Below, one piece after another: positions 15,271 to 23,255 of a DNA stretch of 28,772 bases. The stretch spans positions 1 through 28,772 of the forward strand of contig JAJRAE010000246.1 of the NCBI GenBank assembly GCA_028682985.1, written 5' to 3'. Source of the stretch: Methanobacterium sp. (GTDB lineage: Archaea; Methanobacteriota; Methanobacteria; Methanobacteriales; Methanobacteriaceae). The notes below the pieces were generated by a model, which was not told the DNA's origin, searched no databases, and saw nothing but the letters and a program-made list of their open reading frames with translations. The translations under genes were made by a program, and so were the position numbers. Each line of letters begins with the position of its first letter. The first letter of the stretch is position 1.

Positions 15271-15930
15271 ATGAAGCCCTATGTAATATTAAATTCTGCA
15301 ATGACCCTGGATGGTAAAATAGCCACCAGAACTGGAAGTTCGGAGATTTCAGGACAGGATGACCTGGAAAGGGTGCACAACCTTAGAAAGGAACTGGACG
15401 CCATCATGGTTGGTATAAACACGGTACTGGAAGACGACCCCAGATTGACAGTCCATAAGATACATTCCGGTGAATCAAAAAATCCTTTAAGAGTGGTGGC
15501 AGATAGCAAAGCTCGAACACCATTAAATTCCCGTATATTAAACCAGGAAGCAAATACATTGATATTTATCTCCCAAAAAGCACCGCAGGAGAAAATAAGG
15601 GCGTTGAAAGATAAAGGTGAAAATATAGAAGTGATCCTGGCCGGCCGGGATAAAGTGGATCTTAACATTTTAATGGACGAATTGGCCCAGAGGGGTGTGA
15701 GATCCTTACTTCTGGAGGGTGGATCCACCCTGAACTTCTCCATGCTCCAGGAAGGTCTGGTGGATGAAGTAAGGGTATGTGTAGCCCCTATGATAGCAGG
15801 CGGAGTCCAGGCTAAAACTCTGGCAGATGGAAAGGGAGTGGACTATATGGAAGATTCCATAAAATTGGAGCTTAAAAAGAGTTATAAATTGGGAAAAGAC
15901 TTTATATTGGAATATAAAGTCCTTCAATAG
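15271..15930 (+). CDS. arfC: 2,5-diamino-6-(ribosylamino)pyrimidinone 5'-phosphate reductase
   Basis: 219-residue RibD C-terminal/dihydrofolate-reductase-like enzyme. It reduces the ribosyl side chain of the diaminopyrimidine phosphate to a ribityl chain with NADPH, the third step of archaeal riboflavin synthesis and also upstream of the deazaflavin of F420. Motifs are MTLDGKIATRTGSSEISG near the N-terminus, DAIMVGINTVLEDDPRLTVH, and the NADPH-side LLLEGGSTLNFSML. The deaminase domain found in bacterial RibD is absent, as expected for the archaeal/fungal type. The start has AGGTGAAAG upstream. It is a single gene with no other riboflavin gene nearby. The symbol follows the methanogen name; rib7 is the yeast name. 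Confidence 0.92.
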   Translation: MKPYVILNSAMTLDGKIATRTGSSEISGQDDLERVHNLRKELDAIMVGINTVLEDDPRLTVHKIHSGESKNPLRVVADSKARTPLNSRILNQEANTLIFISQKAPQEKIRALKDKGENIEVILAGRDKVDLNILMDELAQRGVRSLLLEGGSTLNFSMLQEGLVDEVRVCVAPMIAGGVQAKTLADGKGVDYMEDSIKLELKKSYKLGKDFILEYKVLQ

Positions 15931-15957
15931 ATTTTTCTTTAGTTTTAAATTTTAGTA

Positions 15958-16119
15958 TTAATAGCTCTTCTTAAATAGAAGAAGATAGATCCCTGCTATT
16001 ATGAGTCCAATGGCCAGTATCCACACCAGATATACGTAGAACCAGGATGCTGTGAACCATACTATTAAAATCAATATTCCCACTATTAAATATATGATTC
16101 CCATTAATTTATCATTCAT
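15958..16119 (-). CDS. 53-residue membrane protein, unrecognised
   Basis: Short gene with ATG 16119 and stop at 15958-15960. A near-perfect AGGAGGGT ribosome binding site lies about nine bases before the ATG, which is the main evidence that it is real. The protein begins MNDKLMGIIY, has two closely spaced hydrophobic helices (about residues 6-22 and 27-49) rich in Ile, Leu, Val and Trp, and ends in the basic tail FKKSY. It would sit in the membrane as a short hairpin. It lies 77 bases downstream of the PHP phosphoesterase gene on the same strand and may share its transcript. No family or function recognised. Confidence 0.65.
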   Translation of the reverse strand: MNDKLMGIIYLIVGILILIVWFTASWFYVYLVWILAIGLIIAGIYLLLFKKSY

Positions 16120-16196
16120 TTATTTTACCCTCCTTTAATCAAATTTGGATTATTAAATTAATAAATTTAACTCAATTATTTGATTTTGAGCTTAAG

Positions 16197-16853
16197 TTAT
16201 CTTTTATCCAGTATCTTCAATGGATTGGTTCTTAATATTTTATTTATATATTTATCTGGTATTCCCGCACCTTTAAGGATATTGCAGGCGGTTTGATAAG
16301 ATATAAGATCCTGGGGTGAGTGAGTGTCGGTATCCATAACTAGGTCCGCCCCAATTTCCAGTGCCAGCTTAGCCACATGTCCATTGGCCAGGGAATGACC
16401 TCTTCTGGAACTTATCTCCAGTGCTATTTCATTTTCCCGGGCAATCTCCACTTCTTCAGGTGTTATTAGCCCTGGATGAGCTAATATATCAACATTAGGA
16501 GAGTTCAAAGCTGTAAAATTGGTTCCCTCAATCACTGATTCCACCAGGGTTTCTCCATGAACCACAATAACTTCGGCTCCCAGATCACGGGCCTGTTGGG
16601 CTAGTTTATCAATCACCTCTACAGGGGCATGGGTAATTTCAGCTCCTGGAATTAAATCAATGTCCCAATTATCCCGGATATCATTAACGGCGTTTATTAT
16701 CTTTCCCACACTATCCACATTTGACGCGTCAACATGGTCTGTTATGGCCACTGCCTCATGATCCAAAACCAAGGCACGTCTGGCTATTTCTGAAGGTAAA
16801 AGCTCCCCATCACTGAATATGCTGTGGGTATGTAGATCTATTCTCTTTTCCAT
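16197..16853 (-). CDS. PHP-domain phosphoesterase (histidinol-phosphatase-like)
   Basis: 218-residue PHP-domain protein. Metal ligands are visible in order: Asp6-His8-His10 (IDLHTHS) with SDGE after it, His40 (AITDHVD), Glu72 and His75 (GAEITHAP), His99 (VVHGET), His126 (ILAHPG) and the C-terminal DTDTHSP. All the trinuclear metal-site positions expected of the family therefore appear intact. PHP proteins hydrolyse phosphoesters, and this methanogen group is usually annotated as histidinol-phosphatase-like, but no his gene is nearby and the substrate is not established. GAGGAATCGT precedes ATG 16853. The gene is divergent from pantoate kinase. Confidence 0.85.
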   Translation of the reverse strand: MEKRIDLHTHSIFSDGELLPSEIARRALVLDHEAVAITDHVDASNVDSVGKIINAVNDIRDNWDIDLIPGAEITHAPVEVIDKLAQQARDLGAEVIVVHGETLVESVIEGTNFTALNSPNVDILAHPGLITPEEVEIARENEIALEISSRRGHSLANGHVAKLALEIGADLVMDTDTHSPQDLISYQTACNILKGAGIPDKYINKILRTNPLKILDKR

Positions 16854-17021
16854 ACGATTCCTCTGATTAAAATATTTTTACCATACTTTAATTGTTATAA
16901 AACTTAAATTGTTAGCAACATTTAGATTAATTGATATATTGTATATTATATGAATAATATTGTTAATAATATGTGAATAATTTTTTTAAACTGAAATTTT
17001 GATGATAATTAATAAAAAAGG

Positions 17022-17912
17022 GTGATATTTATCAACAGTTCTGTATTTGTACCTTCTCATATAACTGGATTTTTCGAAATAATTCATCACAGCAACCCCC
17101 TAAAAAAAGGATCAAAAGGGGCGGGACTGGTACTGGATAAAGGTGTATTAACCAGTATCTCTGCAACTGATGGTTCTGGAAATATTAAGGTGGTAATTAA
17201 CGGTGAATCCGATTCAAAACTGGCTTCAATAACCTGTAAAACCATAGAACTCATAAAAGAATATACTCCACTTGATAAAACTGATCTGGTTGTTGAGCAT
17301 GAATTTCTCATTCCAGTGGGAACTGGATTTGGTATTTCAGCTGCCTGTGCACTCGGAACATCTCTGGGGTTAACCAGGGCTCTTAATCTTCCTTTCACAT
17401 TTAATCACGCCGCATCGATAGCTCATCATGCGGAGATTGAAATGAAAAGCGGTTTAGGTGATGTGATTGCTGAAGTTACTGGTGGCTTAGTTATAAGGAT
17501 AAAAGAGGGAGCCCCTGGACTTGGAATCACGGATAGATTGATAATAAACAAACCCTATGATGAATATTACATCTTGAGCAAAACTCTGGGTGAACTAGAG
17601 ACTTCAGAAGTAATTGGGGATCCTCGGTTGAGGAGGAAAATTAACCAATCTGGACATAAATTATTTAACAAACTTCTTTTAAAGCCGGATATTAGGAATT
17701 TCCTGGAGTTATCCCGGAGATTTGCAGAGGAAACCATGCTCATGAATCCTGAGATAAAGGAATTGGTTGATATTTGGGGAGAAGAAACCCTAGGCGCGTC
17801 CATGGCCATGCTTGGAAATACCGCATTTGCCGTATCAAAAACGCCAGATACCAGTGTGGAAGATGTTATAGTCTCTAAGATCGATAATTCTGGATGTAGA
17901 TTTGTTCAATAA
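17022..17912 (+). CDS. Pantoate kinase (archaeal CoA synthesis)
   Basis: About 293-296 residues of the GHMP kinase superfamily, matching archaeal pantoate kinase (PoK, COG1829). It phosphorylates pantoate to 4-phosphopantoate ahead of phosphopantothenate synthetase, replacing the bacterial pantothenate kinase order. Key motifs are FVPSHITGFFEI at the N-terminus, GSKGAGLVLDKG, and the GHMP glycine loop PVGTGFGISAACALG with EMKSGLGDVIAEVTGG after it. The start is odd. There is no ATG, and GTG 17022 lies inside what looks like the ribosome binding site (GGGTGAT, 17020-17026). The codon at ribosome-binding distance and at the usual family N-terminus is ATC 17031. I keep GTG 17022 as the coordinate. 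Confidence 0.88.
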   Translation: MIFINSSVFVPSHITGFFEIIHHSNPLKKGSKGAGLVLDKGVLTSISATDGSGNIKVVINGESDSKLASITCKTIELIKEYTPLDKTDLVVEHEFLIPVGTGFGISAACALGTSLGLTRALNLPFTFNHAASIAHHAEIEMKSGLGDVIAEVTGGLVIRIKEGAPGLGITDRLIINKPYDEYYILSKTLGELETSEVIGDPRLRRKINQSGHKLFNKLLLKPDIRNFLELSRRFAEETMLMNPEIKELVDIWGEETLGASMAMLGNTAFAVSKTPDTSVEDVIVSKIDNSGCRFVQ

Positions 17913-17948
17913 GAATATTATATTAATTTTTTTATTAAAACCAGAGGA

Positions 17949-18740
17949 TCATTTCTTAACATCCTCTACAACGTATTTGATATCCTCATCTTCCAGTTCC
18001 CTGGTGATGCTGCCCGTCATCCTGCCTACGGAGAAGACCAGTATATTTAGACCTCTTTTGGCTGCAGCTACAGTTGCTTCAGGGGTGGCGAATTCAAAAT
18101 CTGGTTTGATACCTAGTTTACTGGTTACCACACGGGAAACCGTTCCCATTATTCCCACCCGGTGGATTTTATCCTTTTTTTCCTGGTATATGCTTTTTAT
18201 CTTATCAAAGTCGGCTGCTCTGGAACCTCCCTGATTGATGGTGGGAAGTTTAACTATAACTACATATCCGGGTTCCAGTTCTATTAATCCACTTAATTTT
18301 ACTAACGCTACATCTTCATCCTTTCCAGCATCTTTAAGCACTTCTGCATGGGCAGATGTTTCATGAATTGTGGCATAAAGGATTCCCTCATCCATCTCCA
18401 GCCACACCTCATCTCCAGATTTAAATTCCTGCCGGGCTATGGCTGGCCAGGTTGATTTATAGGCATTCATGGTGTCCAGAACCTGGTCAGAATATTTTCT
18501 GAGATTTATTGCTTCCTTTTTAACCCGTTCAATACCTCTATTGGTTATCTTATAGTGGACCTTTCCCTTACCAATCTCTACCATGCCTTCATCAGCTAAG
18601 CTCTTTATATTTTCTGAAACTGCCTGGATGGTTATACCCAGTTTTTCCGCAATATCTTTCTGTCTTAGATGCGGTTCCATCCTGGCTATCTCTGCCAGAA
18701 TCTGGAAACGAGTAAGTTCACCTTTTTTTTTAAAGACCAT
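17949..18740 (-). CDS. Winged-helix transcriptional regulator with C-terminal ligand-like domain
   Basis: 263 residues. The N-terminal 75 residues form a MarR/ArsR-like winged helix: LTRFQILAEIARME, then LRQKDIAEKLGITIQAVSENIKSLADEGMVEI and a wing ending HYKITNRGIERV. The remainder is an alpha/beta region with no cysteines of note. It has a segment (about residues 105-160) with short beta strands such as EVWLEMDEGILYATI, and a C-terminal part (RVGIMGTVSRVVTSKLGIKPDFEFATPEATVAAAKRG) that may bind a small ligand. It resembles a conserved euryarchaeal regulator group (COG1318-like, from memory). The target is unknown. ATG 18740 follows GGTGAT by six bases. It is convergent with pantoate kinase, only about 36 bases apart. 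Confidence 0.75.
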   Translation of the reverse strand: MVFKKKGELTRFQILAEIARMEPHLRQKDIAEKLGITIQAVSENIKSLADEGMVEIGKGKVHYKITNRGIERVKKEAINLRKYSDQVLDTMNAYKSTWPAIARQEFKSGDEVWLEMDEGILYATIHETSAHAEVLKDAGKDEDVALVKLSGLIELEPGYVVIVKLPTINQGGSRAADFDKIKSIYQEKKDKIHRVGIMGTVSRVVTSKLGIKPDFEFATPEATVAAAKRGLNILVFSVGRMTGSITRELEDEDIKYVVEDVKK

Positions 18741-18824
18741 AATTAGATCACCAGAATAAGGAAAAATAATAATCTATAACCTATTTATAAATTTAAGATT
18801 TAAATAATTTTTTAAAAAGATTTT

Positions 18825-18846
18825 AAAATAAAAATAATTTTATTTT
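18825..18846 (-). terminator. AT-only hairpin after the recJ-like gene
   Basis: AAAATAAAA (18825-18833) and TTTTATTTT (18838-18846) form a perfect nine-base inverted repeat with a four-base loop, starting 13 bases beyond the recJ-like stop on the - strand. The RNA would be a weak all-AU hairpin inside T-rich sequence, so this is probably a terminator. Confidence 0.4.
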
Positions 18847-18858
18847 AATAATGTATAT

Positions 18859-20259
18859 TCATACTACTCCATTAAGAGTGCTGTCAAATAGCTGGAGGAA
18901 TTTGTCAGTACAGGATTCTGGTATGTAAGCGCCACAGGCCACTGAATGACCCCCTCCAAAGCCCCCTACTTTTTCAGCCACTTTTTGGATAATATTACCG
19001 AAGTGTATACCGTCGTAGGCTAAAAGTCGTGAGCAGCGTAGGGAAACCTTAACTCCATCTTTATTATCGCCCACATTTGTAAAGCCTATAATGGGTTTTC
19101 TCCAGTCACCGTTACTTAAGAGCATCCCTGTGATGGTTCCGATGACTTCACTTTTTATTCCATATCCAGTGAAGTATTGCAGGTTCTCCATTTTTATTAA
19201 GCTATCTTCCTGTTTCATCAGATCCATTTTTTGGGCTAGATACCTTCGATGTTTTCTTGTTAACTTTTCCATATCCTTAAGAGCGGAATTTCTATTACCC
19301 TTTAATACATTAAGGGCGATTTCATGCTCTTTATTACGACTGCATGCGTTTATAGCGGTTGAAAATTCACTGGCATCCCTTAAGGGAGTGTACAATTCCT
19401 CGTTTAAAAATTCATAGGCATCCCCGGAAACCAGTTGAGGAATATGCTTAACGTACCTCTGGGGAACCTCCCTAGACAACATCCTCACCAGTTCAGAGAA
19501 TATTCTCTGCTTTTCATCCATACTGAGATCATAGAGGGTTCTCTGTTTTCCATCACCAAAGGTTGGAATTTCTAGTTCCCTCAAAAGTAACAAGCATTCA
19601 TTACGGTTATTTGTAATGGGGAGTTTAACATCTCCAAAATAGGAAAGAGCAACAAAAAGTGGCCGAGTTTGTCTTCCGTAGATTGACAGATCATGGTAGC
19701 TGTGCAATTGATTGATGGAAATACTGTCATTAAGTATTTCCCGATTTAAACCCTGTAATTTACCGTTAACACTGTCCTGCATATCACCCACAGCACTTAA
19801 CACTCCCATCCAGCTTAAATCAATGAATCCAAATGTTTTAGCCAGGATATATGCCATTCCTCCTCCTGAAATTTCATAGGAGCCGTCTATACCATAATGG
19901 TTGGGGTTTAACTCCAGAAATCCCCCGTTATACTGATTAAGAGAACGCAGGGGTGGGTGATGATCCAGTATAAGAACCTGGGAGTTAGATGTTAGGAAAT
20001 TGTCCAGATTCTGTCCGGAAGCCAGGTCAGAGAAGATGGTTAACTCATTTTCCGGCTTTATTTCATCCAGCAAATCCAGGCTGATAAATTCAATTTCATG
20101 CTGAATTTCAAGTTTATCCAGAGTTGATGAGAGGATTGCACCGGCAGATAATCCGTCACAGTCGATGTGACTGTATATTTTAACATCTTCTGCATTTTTA
20201 ACCATTTCATGTGCTTTCTTAAATCCTTGCATCATGGGGGGTTTCTCTTTATCACTCAT
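18859..20259 (-). CDS. RecJ-like DHH-family exonuclease
   Basis: 466-residue DHH/DHHA1 phosphoesterase of the archaeal RecJ/GAN type. Motif I is SHIDCDGLSAG (His31, Asp33, Asp35), motif III is LDHHPP (Asp99, His100, His101), a further metal motif is GVLSAVGDMQD, and the DHHA1 domain ends in FGGGHSVACGA (GGGH at 435-438). Archaeal members degrade single-stranded DNA, bind the GINS complex in the replisome as the Cdc45 counterpart, or degrade RNA. Which role applies cannot be told from the sequence because methanogens have more than one paralogue. GGAG lies seven bases before ATG 20259. srp19 lies upstream on the same strand, 159 bases away. A hairpin follows the stop. Confidence 0.88.
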   Translation of the reverse strand: MSDKEKPPMMQGFKKAHEMVKNAEDVKIYSHIDCDGLSAGAILSSTLDKLEIQHEIEFISLDLLDEIKPENELTIFSDLASGQNLDNFLTSNSQVLILDHHPPLRSLNQYNGGFLELNPNHYGIDGSYEISGGGMAYILAKTFGFIDLSWMGVLSAVGDMQDSVNGKLQGLNREILNDSISINQLHSYHDLSIYGRQTRPLFVALSYFGDVKLPITNNRNECLLLLRELEIPTFGDGKQRTLYDLSMDEKQRIFSELVRMLSREVPQRYVKHIPQLVSGDAYEFLNEELYTPLRDASEFSTAINACSRNKEHEIALNVLKGNRNSALKDMEKLTRKHRRYLAQKMDLMKQEDSLIKMENLQYFTGYGIKSEVIGTITGMLLSNGDWRKPIIGFTNVGDNKDGVKVSLRCSRLLAYDGIHFGNIIQKVAEKVGGFGGGHSVACGAYIPESCTDKFLQLFDSTLNGVV

Positions 20260-20418
20260 GGATAAGCTCCGGGTATAAATAAGATTACATCAAAATATAA
20301 GTGATTAATCTATAGATTCAAGTCATTATTATAATTTAATAGCTTAAATAGGTTTCTAAAATTAGTAAATATTTAAATCAAGTAATAATAAAAATAGAAT
20401 AGTAAATACTAAATAAAG

Positions 20419-20694
20419 TTAAGTTTTACGGAAACCTTTGATCATGTTGCTGATCTTTATTAGTATGTCCCGTTTGGGCTGTTTTTTATCTACAACCACT
20501 CTTCCAGAGTTTTCCCACCAAGATTTGGAATAGGATTTATCATTTTCCACTTCAGGATTCAGGCCCAGTTTGGAGGCAGCCCGGGATATTTCCCTGAGTT
20601 TAGGGGAATTCACAGCATATTTCCGGGGAATCTTCCTTCCTTCCTTTTCTGTTTTCTTTAAATCGATATTGGCAGGCCATATTGTAGCTTTCAT
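20419..20694 (-). CDS. srp19: Signal recognition particle protein SRP19
   Basis: 91-residue SRP19, the standard archaeal length. It binds the tips of helices 6 and 8 of the 7S RNA and prepares it for SRP54, for targeting of membrane and secreted proteins. Recognised by IWPANIDLKKTEKEGRKIPR at the N-terminus, LREISRAASKLGLNPEVE in the middle, and YSKSWWENSGRVVVD, which carries RNA-contacting residues. GAGGAT lies about five bases before ATG 20694. It is on the same strand as hemD upstream and the recJ-like gene downstream. The SRP RNA is not in this window. Confidence 0.96.
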   Translation of the reverse strand: MKATIWPANIDLKKTEKEGRKIPRKYAVNSPKLREISRAASKLGLNPEVENDKSYSKSWWENSGRVVVDKKQPKRDILIKISNMIKGFRKT

Positions 20695-20763
20695 GTATTA
20701 TCCTCATAATTTTATTTTCTACTTTTGATACTCCTTCTTTATTGGTTGTATCATTTACATTCT

Positions 20764-21543
20764 TTACATTACAAACATTAATCGTTCCAGCATGGCTTTA
20801 ACCGTGTATTCCTTTGGGCTAATGGTGGGTATGTCATATTTCTCCAGGGCTTTAGCTGTTACCGGGCCTATAGCTGCTACCAGGACCTCACCACTACGGA
20901 GTGGTTCCAGTAAGTTTTCCTTATCTTCCCCTTCTACCATTTCAAAGAGGTTGCTGGCGGTTAGGGTACTGGTAAAGGTAACCGCATCCACCTCCCGGTT
21001 AATAATGCTCTTGATTAATTCATTAACTTTAACCCTGTCCTTAGGTAGGTCTGATTTGTAGGCTTCCACCAGATGAACCCGGGCTCCCTTGTCCTCTAAG
21101 CCGATGGGCAAAACATCCCGGGCAGCAAGAGTCCGGGGAAGGCCTATAACTTTATCCTTCAAATCGATTTTTTCAAACAGTTCCAACAGGCCTTCTGCAG
21201 TATAATCTGCAGGTATAAGGTCTGCCTGCATCCCATGCTCCTCCAGATATTTGGCGGTGCGTGGTCCAATAACAGCGATTTTGCATTGCCTGTTCAATCT
21301 ATCCTTCAGGTCCGGGCAGTGCTTGAATAGCGATAGTATGGCTGTAGGTGATGTGAATATCAACCAGTCCAGAGTATCCGCATTTTTACAGAGATCTTTA
21401 AGGGGCTTGGTGTTGGTGATCACCAGTTCCAGGGTGGGTGCCACCAGTACTTCGCCTCTATATTCTTCAATCATATGGACAGCTTCTTCACTCCGTTCTA
21501 GAGGACGGGTGATTGCTATCCTTTTTCCTTTAAAGTCTTTCAT
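20764..21543 (-). CDS. hemD: Uroporphyrinogen-III synthase HemD
   Basis: 259-residue two-domain HemD, which closes hydroxymethylbilane with inversion of ring D to give uroporphyrinogen III. The family is poorly conserved, but the usual marks are here: GKRIAITRP at the N-terminus, the DWLIFTSPTAI strand, AVIGPRTAKYLEEHG, and in the second domain DAVTFTSTLTASNLFE and VAAIGPVTAKALEKYDI. The start ATG overlaps the stop of cobA (ATGA at 21540-21543), so the two are translated in a coupled way and act in consecutive steps. Length and domain order are normal. Confidence 0.93.
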   Translation of the reverse strand: MKDFKGKRIAITRPLERSEEAVHMIEEYRGEVLVAPTLELVITNTKPLKDLCKNADTLDWLIFTSPTAILSLFKHCPDLKDRLNRQCKIAVIGPRTAKYLEEHGMQADLIPADYTAEGLLELFEKIDLKDKVIGLPRTLAARDVLPIGLEDKGARVHLVEAYKSDLPKDRVKVNELIKSIINREVDAVTFTSTLTASNLFEMVEGEDKENLLEPLRSGEVLVAAIGPVTAKALEKYDIPTISPKEYTVKAMLERLMFVM

Positions 21544-22244
21544 AAACGGGCCTTCTTAAATATATCCACCACAGGTCCGATAACAACCAGTGCTGGTGGT
21601 TTAATGTCTTTGGTGTGTATATCTTCCAGTGTTCCGATGATTATTCTCTGCTCAGGTAATGTTCCATTTTCAATTACACATACCGGAGTTTTAGGGTCTT
21701 TATATTTCATAATTTCCTTGGTGTTGTCCTCCAGTCTTCCTATACCCATAAGGATTATTATGGTATCTGCCTTAAAATCCCATTTCACCTGTTTTTCACT
21801 TTTTGTGGGGTCTTCATGTCCGGTTACGATTGTGAGGGAGGTTGCAACACCTCTATGAGTTACTGGGAGACCTAAGGTGGTGGGAACTCCCACAGCAGAG
21901 GTTATGCCCGGTATCACCTCAGAAGGGATGCCTTTTTCTAGAAGGGCTAGCATCTCTTCGCCTCCTCTTCCAAATACGAAGGGATCGCCTCCTTTTAATC
22001 GAACCACTGTTTCATTATTTTTTGCTTCTTCCAGTAATATCTGATTTATTTCTTCCTGGCTTTTGTAGTGTTCACCTGCTTTTTTCCCTACATAGATGAA
22101 TTTAGCCTTTTTCGCATGGTTCAGTATTTTATCATTGGCCAGACGGTCATATACCACTACATCTGCCTTTTTAAGCGCTTCAACTGCCTTTAGGGTGATG
22201 AGTTCTGGATCGCCAGGACCCGCTCCCACTAAGTATACTGTCAT
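21540..22244 (-). CDS. cobA: Uroporphyrinogen-III C-methyltransferase
   Basis: 234-residue SAM-dependent enzyme that methylates uroporphyrinogen III at C-2 and C-7 to give precorrin-2, the branch point to cobamides, F430 and siroheme. The signature blocks are VYLVGAGPGDPELITLKA at the N-terminus, VVRLKGGDPFVFGRGGEE, PGITSAVGVPTTLGLPVTHRG and the C-terminal PPALVVIGPVV. It is the single-domain type without a CysG reductase fusion. AGAGGATATTAC precedes ATG 22244. The gene overlaps hemD by four bases, so the two make a small operon. hemD-cobA is followed by srp19 about 70 bases on. Confidence 0.96.
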   Translation of the reverse strand: MTVYLVGAGPGDPELITLKAVEALKKADVVVYDRLANDKILNHAKKAKFIYVGKKAGEHYKSQEEINQILLEEAKNNETVVRLKGGDPFVFGRGGEEMLALLEKGIPSEVIPGITSAVGVPTTLGLPVTHRGVATSLTIVTGHEDPTKSEKQVKWDFKADTIIILMGIGRLEDNTKEIMKYKDPKTPVCVIENGTLPEQRIIIGTLEDIHTKDIKPPALVVIGPVVDIFKKARL

Positions 22245-22323
22245 GTAATATCCTCTCTAAATTAAATTATTTATCTTCTGTTAAAAAAAATTAAAAGAAT
22301 ATAATAAGAAAATAAGAAGTTTT

Positions 22324-22974
22324 TCAATAGTTCACCATTCCTTTGAAGAATTTCAGGCCGTCACTGGAGCCCAGTATCTCTTCAGAGGCTCTTTCAGGGT
22401 GGGGCATCACTGCACATACATTCCCCTTCTCATCGCAAACACCGGTTATGGATAGTAGTGATCCATTGGGGTTTTCGCCTTCAAATGCCAGCACTATCTG
22501 GTCCTGGTCCTCCAGTTTCTCTATCTCATCGTTGTAATAACGTCCTTCAGCGTGGGCTATGGGCATTTTTATTACTTCATTTGCCTTATACATGCTAGTA
22601 AAGGGTGTTCTGTTGGTTTTAACCTTGAGATCTGTCCATCTGCATATGAATTTAGCTTTGCTGTTGTTTGTGAATACTCCTGGGACCAGCCCGATTTCTG
22701 CCAGTATCTGGGCGCCGTTACATATTCCCAGCACTGGTTTATCTTCACCTACCGCTTCTTTTATTCCTTCAATTACCGGGGTGATGGCTGCGATTGCACC
22801 TGCTCGTAGATAGTCTCCATAAGAAAATCCTCCGGGTATGATTATCCCATCAAATGATGATAAATCTCTCTGGTTCCACCAGACATATTCTGGTTTTCCT
22901 CCGGCAAGTTCCAGGGCATGGTGCACATCCCGGTCACAGTTGCTACCTGGAAATCTGATAACCGCTATGTTCAA
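22324..22974 (-). CDS. purQ: Phosphoribosylformylglycinamidine synthase subunit PurQ
   Basis: 216-residue glutaminase subunit of FGAM synthase, fourth step of purine synthesis. It frees ammonia from glutamine for PurL. The catalytic triad is Cys85 (GICNGAQI), His192 and Glu194 (PHPERASE). The N-terminal RFPGSNCDRD and FSYGDYLRAGA blocks are typical of the small-type PurQ that needs PurS and PurL partners. The start is TTG 22974, chosen because GGAGGAATAGAA lies directly upstream and no ATG is near. It begins two bases after the purS stop, so the two are in one operon. PurL is not in this window. Confidence 0.97.
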   Translation of the reverse strand: MNIAVIRFPGSNCDRDVHHALELAGGKPEYVWWNQRDLSSFDGIIIPGGFSYGDYLRAGAIAAITPVIEGIKEAVGEDKPVLGICNGAQILAEIGLVPGVFTNNSKAKFICRWTDLKVKTNRTPFTSMYKANEVIKMPIAHAEGRYYNDEIEKLEDQDQIVLAFEGENPNGSLLSITGVCDEKGNVCAVMPHPERASEEILGSSDGLKFFKGMVNY

Positions 22975-22976
22975 TT

Positions 22977-23228
22977 CTATTCCTCCGGATTTATTCCTAT
23001 TTCATAGTTATGAATAACCGGGTTGCAGAGTAGTCTCTGGCACATTTCATCAACCTTTTGCCGTACTAATTCTTCACCGTCTCCTTCCATGGTAAATTTT
23101 ATTATCTTAATGGTTTGAGTTTCCTCAACCTGGTACTTTAAAAGCGCCAGGGCCCTCTGGATGGTGGCTGCTTCTGGATTGAGCATTCCCTTTTTTAAAC
23201 TTATTTTGACCTCAGCATCGTATTTCAT
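22977..23228 (-). CDS. purS: Phosphoribosylformylglycinamidine synthase subunit PurS
   Basis: 83-residue PurS, the small bridging subunit that holds PurQ to PurL in FGAM synthase. It shows the ferredoxin-like pattern: EVKISLKKGMLNPEAATIQRAL, a central KIIKFTMEG strand, then VDEMCQRLLCNPVIHNYEI. AGGTGAAAAA precedes ATG 23228. It lies 27 bases after purC and two bases before purQ, so the order purC-purS-purQ reads as an operon. Confidence 0.95.
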   Translation of the reverse strand: MKYDAEVKISLKKGMLNPEAATIQRALALLKYQVEETQTIKIIKFTMEGDGEELVRQKVDEMCQRLLCNPVIHNYEIGINPEE

Positions 23229-23255
23229 TTTTTCACCTAGATAATCATATTACAT

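Noticed and set aside
15279..15743. 154-residue open frame on the - strand inside arfC
   Set aside because: It lies opposite a well-supported reductase gene and has biased, protein-unlike composition.
16931..16985. AT-rich repeats (ATATGAATAAT and ATATGTGAATAAT) upstream of pantoate kinase
   Set aside because: Two imperfect copies in very AT-rich DNA with no regular spacing. Not enough to call a repeat array or CRISPR.
17902..18234. 110-residue + strand frame opposite the winged-helix regulator
   Set aside because: Serine-rich low-complexity translation opposite a gene with clear wHTH motifs and a good ribosome binding site.
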